Positions 36,027 through 45,449 of a DNA stretch of 64,000 nt are shown one piece after another. A model generated the notes under the pieces. It was not told the origin of the DNA and ran no database searches. It worked only from the letters and a program-made list of their open reading frames with translations. The stretch comes from Massilia phosphatilytica (GTDB lineage: Bacteria; Pseudomonadota; Gammaproteobacteria; Burkholderiales; Burkholderiaceae_D), in assembly GCF_002968015.1 (NCBI RefSeq), contig NZ_PUIP01000005.1:1-64000 (forward strand), read 5' to 3'. The stretch's first letter is position 1, and each line of letters begins with the position of its first letter. A program made the translations under genes and the position numbers.

Positions 36027-39000
36027 ATGCAAAAAATCTGGGATTTCCTGATCGCCCGCGCCAGCCTGACCGTCATCGGCTGGGTGGCCTTCGCCGCGCT
36101 GCTGTTCGTGGCCGCGCGGCTGCTCCAATGGCCGCCGCTCCTGCCGTGGATCGTGCTCGGCATCGCGCTGGCCATCGGCGCCGCCCTGTGGCTGTTCCGC
36201 CGCTGGCGCCATGCGCGCAAGGCGAAGCAGATCGGCGACATGCTCGAACAACAGGCGAGTCAACCGGACAATCGACCGGTGCCCGACGCCACGCAGCGCC
36301 AGGAAACGGAAGTGATCCGCAAACGCCTGCTGGAGGCCATCGCGACGATCAAGGGCTCCAAGCTGGGCCAGTTGTCCGGCAGCGCCGCGCTGTACGAACT
36401 GCCGTGGTACATGATCATCGGGAACCCGGCGGCCGGCAAGAGCACGGCGATCGCCAGCTCGGGCCTGCAGTTCCCCTTCGCCGACAGCAAGGTCGTGCAG
36501 GGCGTGGGCGGAACGCGCAACTGCGACTGGTTTTTCACGACCGAGGGCATCCTGCTCGACACGGCCGGGCGATACTCCGTCGTCGACCAGGACCGCGCCG
36601 AGTGGTTCGGCTTCCTCGACCTGCTCAAGAAGCACCGCCGCAAGGCCCCGATCAACGGCGTCATCATCGCCGTCAGCATCGCGGAGCTGACGCGCAACCG
36701 TCCCGAGTTCGCGATCAACCTGGCCAAGAACCTGCGCCAGCGCGTGCAGGAACTGACCGAGCGCCTGGAGGTGCACGCGCCCGTCTACGTCGTGTTCACG
36801 AAGGCCGACCTGATCGACGGTTTCAACGAATTCTTCCTGGACAGCGAGCGTGCGGAGCGCGAAAAGGTGTGGGGCGCGACGCTCCCCTACGACCAGCACG
36901 TGACGAGCGAACGCCTGCTCGACCAGTTCGACGCCCGCTTCGACGAACTGTACGACGGCCTGAAGGAAATGAGCCTCGCGAACATGGCGCTGCAGCGGCG
37001 CGAGAGCATGCCGTCCGGCGTGTTCACGTTCCCGCTCGAATTCGCATCGATCAAGCCAGCGCTGCGCGCCTTCGTCGCCACGCTGTTCGAAGACAACCCG
37101 TTCCAGTTCAAGCCCGTGTTCCGCGGCTTCTACTTCACGAGCGCGCTGCAGGAAGGCGAGACGGTGTCGACGTCGTCGGCCCGCGTCGCGCAGCGCTTCG
37201 ACCTGCGCCTCGCGCCGCCGGCCCACGAAGACCAGCACCAGCAGCAGGGTTACTTCCTCCTCAACCTGTTCCGCAAGGTGATCTTCGCCGACAAGGACCT
37301 CGTCGCGCAGTACGCCAGCCCGGCCAAGACGCGCCTGCGCTATGCCGCGTTCTTCGCCGCGACGGCCCTCGTCGGCCTCGCGCTCGCGGGCTGGAGCTGG
37401 TCGTACATGAACAACCGCCAGCTCGTCGCCAACGTCCAGGCCGACCTGGACCAGGCCATCCGCGTGCAGGGCAAGAGCCTCGACCTGCAGTCGCGCTTCC
37501 AGGCGCTGGAGATCCTGCAGGACCGCATCGAACAGCTCGACCGCTATGCCGAACACCGCCCGCTGGGCCTCAGCCTCGGCCTGTACCAGGGCAATCTGCT
37601 GAACCGGAAACTGAAGGAAGAGTACTTCAACGGCGTGCGCGAAGTGATGCTGAAGCCCGTCGGGCAATCGCTGGAAGCGTATCTCGCCGACGTGAACGGC
37701 AACGCGGGCCAGCTGCAGCCCCTGAACAAGCCGGCCGGCGCTCCGGCGGCCGGCGCTCCGGCGGCCGATGTGCCGCAGCAGTTCAAGGACGCGTCGCCGG
37801 CCGACACGGAAGACGCGTACAACGCGCTGAAGACCTACCTGATGCTGGGCGATAAATCGCGCGCCGAGAGCGCCCACCTGAACGACCAGTTGACGCGCTT
37901 CTGGCGCAACTGGCTGGAATCGAACCGCGGCGCGATGCCGCGCGAACAGATGATCCGCAGCGCCGAGCGCATGATCTCGTTCTACCTCGCGCAGGTGAAC
38001 GATCCGTCGTGGCCCGTCATCGACACGCGCCTCGCGCTCGTCGACCAGACCCGCGACAGCCTGCGCAGGGTCGTGCGCGGCATGCCGGCGCGCGAACGCG
38101 TGTACGCGGACGTGAAGGCGCGCGCCGCCACCCGCTATCCGTCGATCACGGTGGCGCGCATCGTCGGCGACCAGGACAAGGGCCTCGTCCTCGGCAGCTA
38201 CGCCATCTCGGGCGCCTTCACGCGCCAGGCGTGGGAAGGTTTCGTGCAGCAGGCGTTCCGCGACGCGGCCAACCGCGAACTGCAAAGCGCCGACTGGGTG
38301 CTCAAGACCGCCGCGCGCGACGATCTCACGCTGGAAGGCAGCCCGGAACAGATCCAGAAATCGCTCGTCGACCTGTACAAGGCGGAGTACGCGCGCGAGT
38401 GGCAGAAGTTCATGCAGGGCGTGACGGTGAAGGACCTGGACGGCTTCGACGGCGCGGCCGCCGCCATGAACCGCCTGGGCGATCCGCAGAATTCACCGAT
38501 CAACAAGCTCGTATCGACGGTGTACGAACAGACCTCGTGGGACAACCCGAGCCTGGCCGGCGCCACCCTGCAGCGCGCGCAGACCGGGCTGACGGGCTGG
38601 TTCCGCGAGACGATCCTGCGCCAGAAGCCGGCCATCGTGAACGTCAGCCTGCCGGCACCGGGCACGCAACCGGCCAACGCACCGGCGCTCGGCCCCGTCG
38701 GCCGCGAATTCGCCGGCGTCGCCCGCCTCGTCGTGGCGCGCGACAAGGACGCCTCGCTGATGCGCGGCTACGTCGACAGCCTGTCCAAGCTGCGCGCCCG
38801 TTTCAACCAGATCAAGAACCAGGGCGACCCCGGCCCCGGCGCCAAGCAGCTGATGCAGCAGACGCTGGACGGCAGCGGTTCCGAGCTGGCCGACGCGCTG
38901 AAATACGTGGACGAGCAGATGCTCGTCGGGATGACGGACGCCCAGCGCCAGGCGCTGCGCCCCGTGCTCGTGCGCCCGTTGATGCAGACGTTCGCCGTGA

Positions 39001-39869
39001 TCGTGCAGCCGGCGGAAGCGGAGATCAACAAGGTGTGGGCCGCGCAAGTGGTGCAACCGTTCAACCGCGACCTGGCGACCAAGTATCCGTTCGCGACGGA
39101 GTCCAAGGCCGAGGCGACCAATGCGGAGATCGGCCAGGTCTTCGGTCCGGACGGCGCGATCGCGAAATTCTTCACCACGACGGTGGGTCCGCTGGTCGTG
39201 CGCCGCGGCGACTCGCTCAGCCCGCGCACGTGGGCCGACATGGGCGTGAACCTGGCCCCGAACGTCGTCGCGAGCTTCCCGGGCTGGGTCGCGCCGCTCG
39301 CGGCAGGCGGCGTCGCCAACGCCGCGGCGAGCAGCGGCGGCGAGGCGCAGACCCGCTTCGACCTGCAGGCGCTGGGAACGCAGGGCGCCACCGAATTCAC
39401 GGTGGAGATCGACGGCCAATCGCTGCGCTGGCGCGGCCAGGCGCAGCCGTGGGTGCACATGGTGTGGCCGAATCCGCAGGGCGTGCCGGGCGCGAAGATC
39501 ACGGCCCTCACGCCGGAAGGCCGCAACGTCGTCGTGCTGGACGAGCCGGGCCACTTCGGCCTGAAGAAGATGATCGACGCGGCCCAGCGCAAGCGCAAGG
39601 CCGACGGCGCGTTCGAGCTGACGTGGCAGGCCGGCGGCGTCACGGTGACGGCGAACCTGAAGGTCTTGCCGGCCGCGCCCGCATCTGTCCCCCCATCGGC
39701 GCCCGCGCAGGCGTCGGCATCGGGCCAGGGCTTCAAGCGCCTGCGCCTGCCGGAGACGATCACGGCGCCGCGCACCGCCGCAGTGGCACCGGCAGCGGCA
39801 CCGGCCGCGGTGCCGGCCCCTGCCCCGGCCGCACCGGTGCGCACGGCACAGGCGGGAGGTGCGCAATGA
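36027..39869 (+). CDS. tssM: Type VI secretion membrane-complex protein TssM (IcmF)
   Basis: A 1280-residue IcmF-family protein: two N-terminal TM helices (about 12-56), a cytoplasmic NTPase-like domain with Walker A GNPAAGKST (132-140), a third TM near residues 440-460 (FFAATALVGLALAGWSW) and a long periplasmic domain ending in a Pro/Ala-rich tail. It forms the inner-membrane channel of the T6SS with TssL and TssJ, neither of which is in the window. It overlaps tagF by ATGA. A 15-bp in-frame tandem repeat encodes AGAPA twice near residue 573. Confidence 0.96.
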   Translation: MQKIWDFLIARASLTVIGWVAFAALLFVAARLLQWPPLLPWIVLGIALAIGAALWLFRRWRHARKAKQIGDMLEQQASQPDNRPVPDATQRQETEVIRKRLLEAIATIKGSKLGQLSGSAALYELPWYMIIGNPAAGKSTAIASSGLQFPFADSKVVQGVGGTRNCDWFFTTEGILLDTAGRYSVVDQDRAEWFGFLDLLKKHRRKAPINGVIIAVSIAELTRNRPEFAINLAKNLRQRVQELTERLEVHAPVYVVFTKADLIDGFNEFFLDSERAEREKVWGATLPYDQHVTSERLLDQFDARFDELYDGLKEMSLANMALQRRESMPSGVFTFPLEFASIKPALRAFVATLFEDNPFQFKPVFRGFYFTSALQEGETVSTSSARVAQRFDLRLAPPAHEDQHQQQGYFLLNLFRKVIFADKDLVAQYASPAKTRLRYAAFFAATALVGLALAGWSWSYMNNRQLVANVQADLDQAIRVQGKSLDLQSRFQALEILQDRIEQLDRYAEHRPLGLSLGLYQGNLLNRKLKEEYFNGVREVMLKPVGQSLEAYLADVNGNAGQLQPLNKPAGAPAAGAPAADVPQQFKDASPADTEDAYNALKTYLMLGDKSRAESAHLNDQLTRFWRNWLESNRGAMPREQMIRSAERMISFYLAQVNDPSWPVIDTRLALVDQTRDSLRRVVRGMPARERVYADVKARAATRYPSITVARIVGDQDKGLVLGSYAISGAFTRQAWEGFVQQAFRDAANRELQSADWVLKTAARDDLTLEGSPEQIQKSLVDLYKAEYAREWQKFMQGVTVKDLDGFDGAAAAMNRLGDPQNSPINKLVSTVYEQTSWDNPSLAGATLQRAQTGLTGWFRETILRQKPAIVNVSLPAPGTQPANAPALGPVGREFAGVARLVVARDKDASLMRGYVDSLSKLRARFNQIKNQGDPGPGAKQLMQQTLDGSGSELADALKYVDEQMLVGMTDAQRQALRPVLVRPLMQTFAVIVQPAEAEINKVWAAQVVQPFNRDLATKYPFATESKAEATNAEIGQVFGPDGAIAKFFTTTVGPLVVRRGDSLSPRTWADMGVNLAPNVVASFPGWVAPLAAGGVANAAASSGGEAQTRFDLQALGTQGATEFTVEIDGQSLRWRGQAQPWVHMVWPNPQGVPGAKITALTPEGRNVVVLDEPGHFGLKKMIDAAQRKRKADGAFELTWQAGGVTVTANLKVLPAAPASVPPSAPAQASASGQGFKRLRLPETITAPRTAAVAPAAAPAAVPAPAPAAPVRTAQAGGAQ
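37735..37764 (+). repeat. 15-bp tandem repeat within tssM
   Basis: The unit GCCGGCGCTCCGGCG is repeated exactly twice, in frame, encoding AGAPA-AGAPA in a linker of the TssM periplasmic domain. A likely slippage site. Confidence 0.8.
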
Positions 39870-40852
39870 GCCGCCTTACGACTCCCATCAGCGTCGGCTA
39901 TTTCGGCAAGCTGCCCAGCCGCGGCGACTTCGTGCGCGGCAGCGCCAGCCCGGCACTCCTCAAGGTGCTGGACGACTGGCTGTCGGAAGCGATGGACCTG
40001 ATGAGCACCAACGCGCGCTGGAAGCTCGCGTACGATGCCGCCGCGCCGCTGCACTTTGCGTTCGTCGGTCCGCGCCGGCGCCACGCGATCGGCGGCCACA
40101 TCGTCGCCAGCAGCGACGAATCGAGCCGGCGCTATCCGTTCCTGATGGCCGGGGCGATGGAAATCCCGGAGCCGGCCGCCTTCCTGCCCACGACCCCGCT
40201 CGTGTTCACGCGCCTGTGGAGCCGGCTCGAGACGCTGACGGCGGGCGTACGCAACGCGGGCGATCCGGCCGCGCCGCTGCTTGCGGCCAGCAGCCAGACG
40301 ATCGACCTGGACCTGCGCGCGGCCGCCTACGACCCGGCCTTCGACGACTTCCTGGAAGTGCAGACGATCGCCGCCCTGGACGCGTTGCTGGCGGGCGCCG
40401 GGTTCGGCGTCTCCACGCGCCAGGTGCTGCTCGCGCTGGGCATGCTGCTGCAGCCCGTGCTGGCCAGCGGGTCCGGACGCCTGGAAAAGAGCCTCGTGCT
40501 GCCGCTGCCCGACGACCCGATCCACCGCAACCTCGTGGCCGCGTTCTGGATGCACGTGATCGCGCCCTTCCTCGCGCGCGCCGACTTTGAACTGGCCCTG
40601 TTCGTCACCCGGCTGGAAGGCCGGCCGGCGCTCGTCGTCGGCTTTTCCGGCGCGTCGGCGCAGACCCTGCGCACCCTCATCGACCCGCAGGCGGGCCTCG
40701 ACCACCTCATCGGCTTCGCCGACCTCGAATGGGTCGAGGACCAGGTCGACGGCGACTACGCGGTACGCAAGCTCTCGGCCTACCTGGCGCAGGGCAGCCT
40801 GTCCCTCAAGTCCGCGCTCGATTCTGTCGCCGCGGCATTCATCGGAACCTGA
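39866..40852 (+). CDS. tagF: Type VI secretion-associated protein TagF
   Basis: A 328-residue protein with the TagF/ImpM opening GYFGKLPSRGDFVRG, followed by WLSEAMD and the FVGPRRRHAIGGHIVAS and SSRRYPFLMAG motifs. TagF proteins act in post-translational control of T6SS firing, in Pseudomonas opposite the threonine-phosphorylation pathway. No PppA/PpkA/Fha genes are visible here. ATG 39866 overlaps the tssM stop. Confidence 0.92.
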   Translation: MSRLTTPISVGYFGKLPSRGDFVRGSASPALLKVLDDWLSEAMDLMSTNARWKLAYDAAAPLHFAFVGPRRRHAIGGHIVASSDESSRRYPFLMAGAMEIPEPAAFLPTTPLVFTRLWSRLETLTAGVRNAGDPAAPLLAASSQTIDLDLRAAAYDPAFDDFLEVQTIAALDALLAGAGFGVSTRQVLLALGMLLQPVLASGSGRLEKSLVLPLPDDPIHRNLVAAFWMHVIAPFLARADFELALFVTRLEGRPALVVGFSGASAQTLRTLIDPQAGLDHLIGFADLEWVEDQVDGDYAVRKLSAYLAQGSLSLKSALDSVAAAFIGT

Positions 40853-40853
40853 T

Positions 40854-41660
40854 ATGCGACTCTTCACTCAGCGCGCCCTCCTTGCGTTCTTCGCCGCGTT
40901 CTTCGCCACCTGCCAGGCCGGTAGCGCCTTCGCGCAAAACACCGCGCCCGCCCCCGCCGCGCCGCAGCCGGGCCAGGTGCTGGCCAGCGGCACCGTGCCC
41001 GACGAGGCGACCAAGGCCGCCGTGCTCGCGAAGCTGCGCGAGGTCTACGGGGCCGACCGCGTCGTCGACCAGATCGCCATCGGCCCTGTCGCCATGCCGG
41101 CCAACTGGAACGGCTACGTGCAGAAACTGATCACGCCGGACCTGCGCCAGATCAGCCGTGGCCAGCTCAAGATCGACGGCAGCATCGTCAGCCTGCGCGG
41201 CGAAGTCGCGAACGAGGCGCTGCGCCAGCGCATCGCCAGCAACGTGGCCACCAACCTGAATCCTACCTACACCGTCAACAACGGCCTGAGGGTCTCCGCC
41301 GCCGAACAGGCCCTGCTCGACAACACGCTGGCCAACCGCACCGTCGAATTCGAGAGCGGCAAGGCGACTTTGACCCCGACCGGGCGCGCAATCCTCGACG
41401 AGATGGTCGCGGCGATGCAGAAGCTGAAGGGCCGCCGCATCGAGATCATCGGCCACACGGACAGCGCCGGCCTGCGCGCCAGCAACGTGAGCCTCAGCCA
41501 GGCGCGCGCCGCCACGGTGAAAGCCTACCTGGCCGCGCACGGCATCGCGGAAGAGAACCTGGGCGCCAGCGGCCAGGGCCCGGACCGCCCGATCGCCAGC
41601 AACGACAGCGCCGAGGGCCGCGCGCGCAACCGCCGCATCGAATTCCGCCTCGCGCAATGA
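40854..41660 (+). CDS. OmpA-family peptidoglycan-binding protein of the T6SS
   Basis: A 268-residue protein with a signal peptide (ending GSAFA), a middle BON-like segment (QISRGQLKIDGSIVSLRGEVANEALRQRI) and a C-terminal OmpA domain (VEFESGKATLTPTGRAIL, IEIIGHTDSAGL, RARNRRIEF). It starts one base after the tagF stop and should anchor the T6SS envelope complex to peptidoglycan, the role of TagL-type proteins when TssL lacks such a domain. Confidence 0.9.
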   Translation: MRLFTQRALLAFFAAFFATCQAGSAFAQNTAPAPAAPQPGQVLASGTVPDEATKAAVLAKLREVYGADRVVDQIAIGPVAMPANWNGYVQKLITPDLRQISRGQLKIDGSIVSLRGEVANEALRQRIASNVATNLNPTYTVNNGLRVSAAEQALLDNTLANRTVEFESGKATLTPTGRAILDEMVAAMQKLKGRRIEIIGHTDSAGLRASNVSLSQARAATVKAYLAAHGIAEENLGASGQGPDRPIASNDSAEGRARNRRIEFRLAQ

Positions 41661-41679
41661 TTTCAACGTGAAAGACACC

Positions 41680-42714
41680 ATGTTTACCGCCGACGCCCTG
41701 CTCGCCCCGATCTCCGACGCCAACCCGTGCGGCGCCGACCTCGCCTTCTCGCCCGAACTGGACGCCATCGCCCGGGCGCGCCAGTTCGACGACCCGTCGC
41801 TCGCGCAGGGCGAATGGGTGACGGACCTGAAGGAGGCCGACTGGGGCTTCGTCGTCGACCGCTGCGCGCGCCTGCTGGCCGAACAGACGAAGGACCTGCG
41901 CCTCGCCGTCTGGCTCACGGAAGCCGCGGCCAAGCGCCATCACCTGCGCGGCCTCGGCGAAGGTTTCCGCGTGCTGGCCGGCCTGTGCGAACGCTATTGG
42001 GACCAGGGCCTGTATCCGGAAGCGGATGGCGGCGACCAGGAACAGCGCATCGGCAACCTCGCGTGGATCCTGTCGCGCACGCGCGCCCTCGTGCGCGAGA
42101 TGCCGCTGACGGAAGGCCGCGGCACCGCGTATTCGACGGTCGATTTCGAGGCCGCGCGGCGCCGCGCCGCCGCCGGCGGCGACGCCGACACGCCGCCGCG
42201 CCTGGCGGACATGGAAGCGGCGAAACGCGGCAACTCCACCGCCTTCATAGAGGGCATGCGCACCGATGCGGAACGCTGCCTGGACGCGCTCGCGCAACTG
42301 GAACGCGCGGCCGACGACCGCCTGGGCCAGGACAGCCCGGGCTTTTCGCAGGCGCGCGAAGCCGTGCAGGCGCTGCTGCACACGCTGCCGGCGCCGGCCG
42401 CCGCGCCCCAGGCGGCGGTGCCGGCCGAGGTGCCGGCCGAGCCATCCGCGCATACGCCGGCCGTCATGGCTGCGCCGCAACCGCAGGCCTTCGTCGCCGG
42501 TGCGATCCGCTCGCGCGCGGACGCGATCGCGCAGCTGCGCACGATCGCAAAATTCTTCCGCGACACGGAGCCGCACAGCCCCGTCTCGTACTACGCCGAG
42601 AAGGCCGCCAGCGCCGGCGAGCAGGACTTGCACACGTGGCTGCGGTCCGTGATCAAGGACCCGGGCGCGCTGGCCCATCTGGAGGAAATGCTGGGGGTGC
42701 AGCGGGCGGAGTAA
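41680..42714 (+). CDS. tssA: Type VI secretion protein TssA (ImpA family)
   Basis: A 344-residue protein with the ImpA N-terminal domain (SDANPCGADLAFSPELDAI near the start, LAVWLTEA, YWDQGLYPEA, PLTEGRG) and a short C-terminal region (RSRADAIAQLRTIAKFFRDTEPHSPVSYYAEKA). TssA primes and caps sheath assembly. The start could be GTG 41668; ATG 41680 gives the domain directly. Last gene of the plus-strand T6SS operon. Confidence 0.9.
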   Translation: MFTADALLAPISDANPCGADLAFSPELDAIARARQFDDPSLAQGEWVTDLKEADWGFVVDRCARLLAEQTKDLRLAVWLTEAAAKRHHLRGLGEGFRVLAGLCERYWDQGLYPEADGGDQEQRIGNLAWILSRTRALVREMPLTEGRGTAYSTVDFEAARRRAAAGGDADTPPRLADMEAAKRGNSTAFIEGMRTDAERCLDALAQLERAADDRLGQDSPGFSQAREAVQALLHTLPAPAAAPQAAVPAEVPAEPSAHTPAVMAAPQPQAFVAGAIRSRADAIAQLRTIAKFFRDTEPHSPVSYYAEKAASAGEQDLHTWLRSVIKDPGALAHLEEMLGVQRAE

Positions 42715-42726
42715 ACTGTCCGCACC

Positions 42727-43611
42727 ATGGACCTCAAACGCTTGAAAACCTTCGCCCGCGTGGCCCGCACGCTGAACCTCAGCGAGGCCGCGCGGCAAAT
42801 CCACCGCACGCAATCGAGCGTGACGGAGCAGATCCAGGCGCTGGAGGCCGATCTCGGCGTGGCGCTGTTCGACCGCTCGAACCGCAAGCTCGCGCTGACG
42901 GCGGCGGGCACATGCCTGCTCGGTTACGCGGACCGTCTGATCGACCTGGCGGACGAGGCGCGCGACGCCGTCCTCGCCGCGGCCGGCAGCGCGTCGCGGA
43001 CGCTGCAAATCGGTACGATCGAGACCCTCGCCGCCGCGTTCCTGCCGGACGTCGTGGCGCGCATCGCGGCCGCCCATCCGGACATCGCCGTCCGCGTGAC
43101 CGTGGCCCAGACTACGGCACTGCACGCGCAGGTGATGGACGGCACGCTCGACGCCACCCTCTTCTTCGGCACGCGCGCCGCAGGCGACGACGTCGCGTGC
43201 AGCGTGGTCGCGCATGCGCCCCTTGTCCTGATCGTGCCGCCCGGGCATGCACTGGCGGCGCGCGCGAGCGCCGGCCATGAGGACGTCGCGCACGAACGCT
43301 TCCTCGTGACGGCGTCGGGTTGCGCGTATCGCCGGATGTTCGAGGCGGCGTTCCGGTCGCGCATGGACGGGGAACCCGTCATCGCCGGCGAGTCCGACAG
43401 CGTGGCGGCGCTCGTCCGCCTGGTGGAGCGCGGCCTCGGTTGCGCCATCGTGCCGCGCATGGTGCCGGCGCTCGCGGACGCGCGCGTGGCGGTCGTGCCG
43501 TGGCATGGCGAAGGCGCGACGGTACCCGTCTCGATCGCGCATCGCACGCGGGCGTCGTCCACGGTGGCGTCACTACACGAGGCGATGGCCGCCGTCGACG
43601 TGCAGCACTGA
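42727..43611 (+). CDS. LysR-family transcriptional regulator
   Basis: A 294-residue LysR protein: N-terminal winged HTH (MDLKRLKTFARVARTLNLSEAARQIHRTQSSVTEQIQALE) and a C-terminal effector-binding domain starting RTLQIGTIETLAAAFLPDVV. Starts 12 bp after tssA and its last 39 bp overlap the convergent SDR gene. LysR regulators usually act on a divergent neighbour, but here the upstream neighbour is the T6SS operon on the same strand, so its target is unclear. Confidence 0.92.
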   Translation: MDLKRLKTFARVARTLNLSEAARQIHRTQSSVTEQIQALEADLGVALFDRSNRKLALTAAGTCLLGYADRLIDLADEARDAVLAAAGSASRTLQIGTIETLAAAFLPDVVARIAAAHPDIAVRVTVAQTTALHAQVMDGTLDATLFFGTRAAGDDVACSVVAHAPLVLIVPPGHALAARASAGHEDVAHERFLVTASGCAYRRMFEAAFRSRMDGEPVIAGESDSVAALVRLVERGLGCAIVPRMVPALADARVAVVPWHGEGATVPVSIAHRTRASSTVASLHEAMAAVDVQH

Positions 43612-44295
43612 TCCCGTGGTGAAGCCGTTGCGCATCAGGAAGCGGATGCCGTCGGCGATGTCGTCGGGCCGGCCGATGCGGCCGACGGGCAGCTTTTGCG
43701 CCATGGCGTCCAGGCGGGCAGCCGCCTCCTCCCCCGCGACCTGCTGCCAGATCGGCGTGTCGACCCAGCCCGGCGACACGACGTTGACGCGGATGGGCGC
43801 CAGCTCCACGGCCAGCGCGTACGCGAGCGACGCCAGCGCGCCGTTGACGCCGGCGACAACGGACCCGCGCGGCGCCGGCCGGCAGGCCGCGATCCCGGAC
43901 GTGAACGTGATGGAAGCGTTCGGCGCAAGCCGGGAACTGCCATGCTTCGCCAGCAGCCAGGGCCCGAAGAACTTTGAAGCGAAGACCCGGTGCGCGGCGG
44001 CCAGCTCCAGTTCGGGCAGCAATGCGTAGGCGCCTTCGATGTCGGCGGCGGTGGACACGATGTGGTCCAGCTGCCCGCATGCGCCGAACAGCCGGATGAC
44101 ATCGTCTTCCCGCGCGATGTCGGCGGCGACCGCCTGGACGTCGCCCACGTCGGCCAGCGCAGCCCGCGCCCGTGCCAGCCGGTCGGGCGAACGCCCCGCG
44201 ATGACGACGGCGGCGCCGTCGGCGAGGAGCGACCGCGCGAGACTCAGGCCCATCCCCGAACTGCCGCCGACGATCAATACCTTTTCCTTGTCCAT
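43573..44295 (-). CDS. SDR-fold oxidoreductase with atypical active site
   Basis: A 240-residue Rossmann protein: cofactor loop GGSSGMG, IVSTAADIEG, Ser133 in FTSGIA, then RVNVVSPGWVDTPIW. The catalytic Tyr-x-x-x-Lys of classical SDRs is replaced by Val147-x-x-x-Asn151 (VVAGVNGAL), so ordinary ketone/alcohol chemistry by the Tyr/Lys pair is not expected; such divergent SDRs are known but little studied. ATG 44295 has GGGAGAG upstream. It is downstream of lacI in the same direction and could be the last gene of the galactan locus, although a gap of 98 bp with an operator-like sequence lies between. Confidence 0.85.
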   Translation of the reverse strand: MDKEKVLIVGGSSGMGLSLARSLLADGAAVVIAGRSPDRLARARAALADVGDVQAVAADIAREDDVIRLFGACGQLDHIVSTAADIEGAYALLPELELAAAHRVFASKFFGPWLLAKHGSSRLAPNASITFTSGIAACRPAPRGSVVAGVNGALASLAYALAVELAPIRVNVVSPGWVDTPIWQQVAGEEAAARLDAMAQKLPVGRIGRPDDIADGIRFLMRNGFTTGSVLHVDGGHRLV

Positions 44296-44306
44296 TGCCT
44301 CTCCCG

Positions 44307-44316
44307 TGTTATCGAT
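44307..44316. promoter_or_regulatory. TGTTATCGAT motif upstream of the SDR gene
   Basis: This 10-mer is the same as the first ten bases of the LacI-type site at 52229-52241. It lies 12 bp before the SDR start, so the SDR gene may share the LacI regulator. Confidence 0.35.
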
Positions 44317-44393
44317 GCGACGATTGTCGGCGCAATGCAGCGGGAAGAGAAACGGGAAAAGGCGATCGGCGCCATCGGCAACGCCGATGACGC

Positions 44394-45449
44394 TCAGTCG
44401 GTCCCGGACGTGGATTCGCGCACGACCAGCGTGTACGGCATCAGCTGGTGCCGCCGGTCGTAGGCGTGGCCCGAGCGCTGCGAGCGGACGTGCTCGATCA
44501 GCAGCGCGACGGCGCCGCGGGCCATTTCCGTGATCGGCTGGTGGATCGTCGTCAGTTCCGGCCACACGGTCGTCGCGACCGGCGTGTCGTCGAAGCCGCA
44601 GACGGTGAGATCATCCGGCACCTGCAAGTGCATCCCGTGTGCCACGGCGATGACGGCCGCCGCCATGTCGTCGTTGCTGGCGAAGATGGCCGTCGGCCGG
44701 GTCGGCTGGCCCAGTAGTTCGCGTGCCGCCAGCAGGCCTGAACGGTACGTGAACATGCCCTGCGCCACCCTTTCGGCGGGCACGTCGAGGCCCGCGCCGC
44801 GCATGGCGTCGATGAACGCCTGGTAGCGCAACTGGGTCGGCGTGTGCTCCGGGTCGCCCTTGATGAAGCCGATGTCCGTGTGGCCGAGGGACAGCAGGTG
44901 CCGCATCATCGTCAGCGCACCTTCGTAGTCGTCGATGCGCACGGCCGACATCTGCGGCGACGGCCGCGCCGTGGCCACGGCCACGGACGGAATGCCCAGT
45001 TCCGCCAACATCTTGAGGGCGGACTTCGAATCGCACAGCGGCGGCGGCACGAGGATGCCGTCGGCGCCGTCGTCGATCAGGCGGTCGATCGCCTTGCGCT
45101 GGCTCTTCAGGTTGTCGCAGTGTTCGAGGATCAGGTGGGCGCCGCTCTGGCCGCACTCCGTCAGCGCGCCGACAAGGAACGCGCTGAGGAAGGCCTCGCT
45201 GGGGTTGCTGTACAACAGGCCGACCCGCAGCGTGCCGATGCGCGCCGCGCGCGCCGCGACGTTGACCTCGTAATTGAGTTCGCCGATCGCCCGCATGACC
45301 TTTTCCCGGTTCTTCACGCTGACGCTCGTATTGCCGTTGATGACGCGCGAGACGGTCATCGCCGAGACCCCGGCCCGGCTGGCGACGTCCCACACCGTCG
45401 CGCCACCCGGGGAGCGGTCCATCTTGCCGGATTCGCCTTGGGTGGTCAT
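44394..45449 (-). CDS. LacI-family transcriptional regulator
   Basis: A 351-residue repressor: N-terminal HTH (ATVWDVASRAGVSAMTVSRVINGN) with hinge helix, followed by a periplasmic-binding-protein-like sensor domain (VGLLYSNPSEAFLSAFLVGALTE, GFIKGDPEHTPTQLR, FASNDDMAAAVIAVAHG). ATG 45449 overlaps the GH43 stop by one base (TGATG), so it is made with the galactan operon it probably controls. Likely operators are the TTATCGATA-type sites upstream of the TonB receptor gene. Confidence 0.92.
   Translation of the reverse strand: MTTQGESGKMDRSPGGATVWDVASRAGVSAMTVSRVINGNTSVSVKNREKVMRAIGELNYEVNVAARAARIGTLRVGLLYSNPSEAFLSAFLVGALTECGQSGAHLILEHCDNLKSQRKAIDRLIDDGADGILVPPPLCDSKSALKMLAELGIPSVAVATARPSPQMSAVRIDDYEGALTMMRHLLSLGHTDIGFIKGDPEHTPTQLRYQAFIDAMRGAGLDVPAERVAQGMFTYRSGLLAARELLGQPTRPTAIFASNDDMAAAVIAVAHGMHLQVPDDLTVCGFDDTPVATTVWPELTTIHQPITEMARGAVALLIEHVRSQRSGHAYDRRHQLMPYTLVVRESTSGTD

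Noticed and set aside
35997-38285. 762-codon minus-strand frame over tssM, and similar frames over cheA (5945-8305) and tagF/tssM (38768-40867)
   Set aside because: These are antisense shadows with biased composition; the plus-strand genes are clear.
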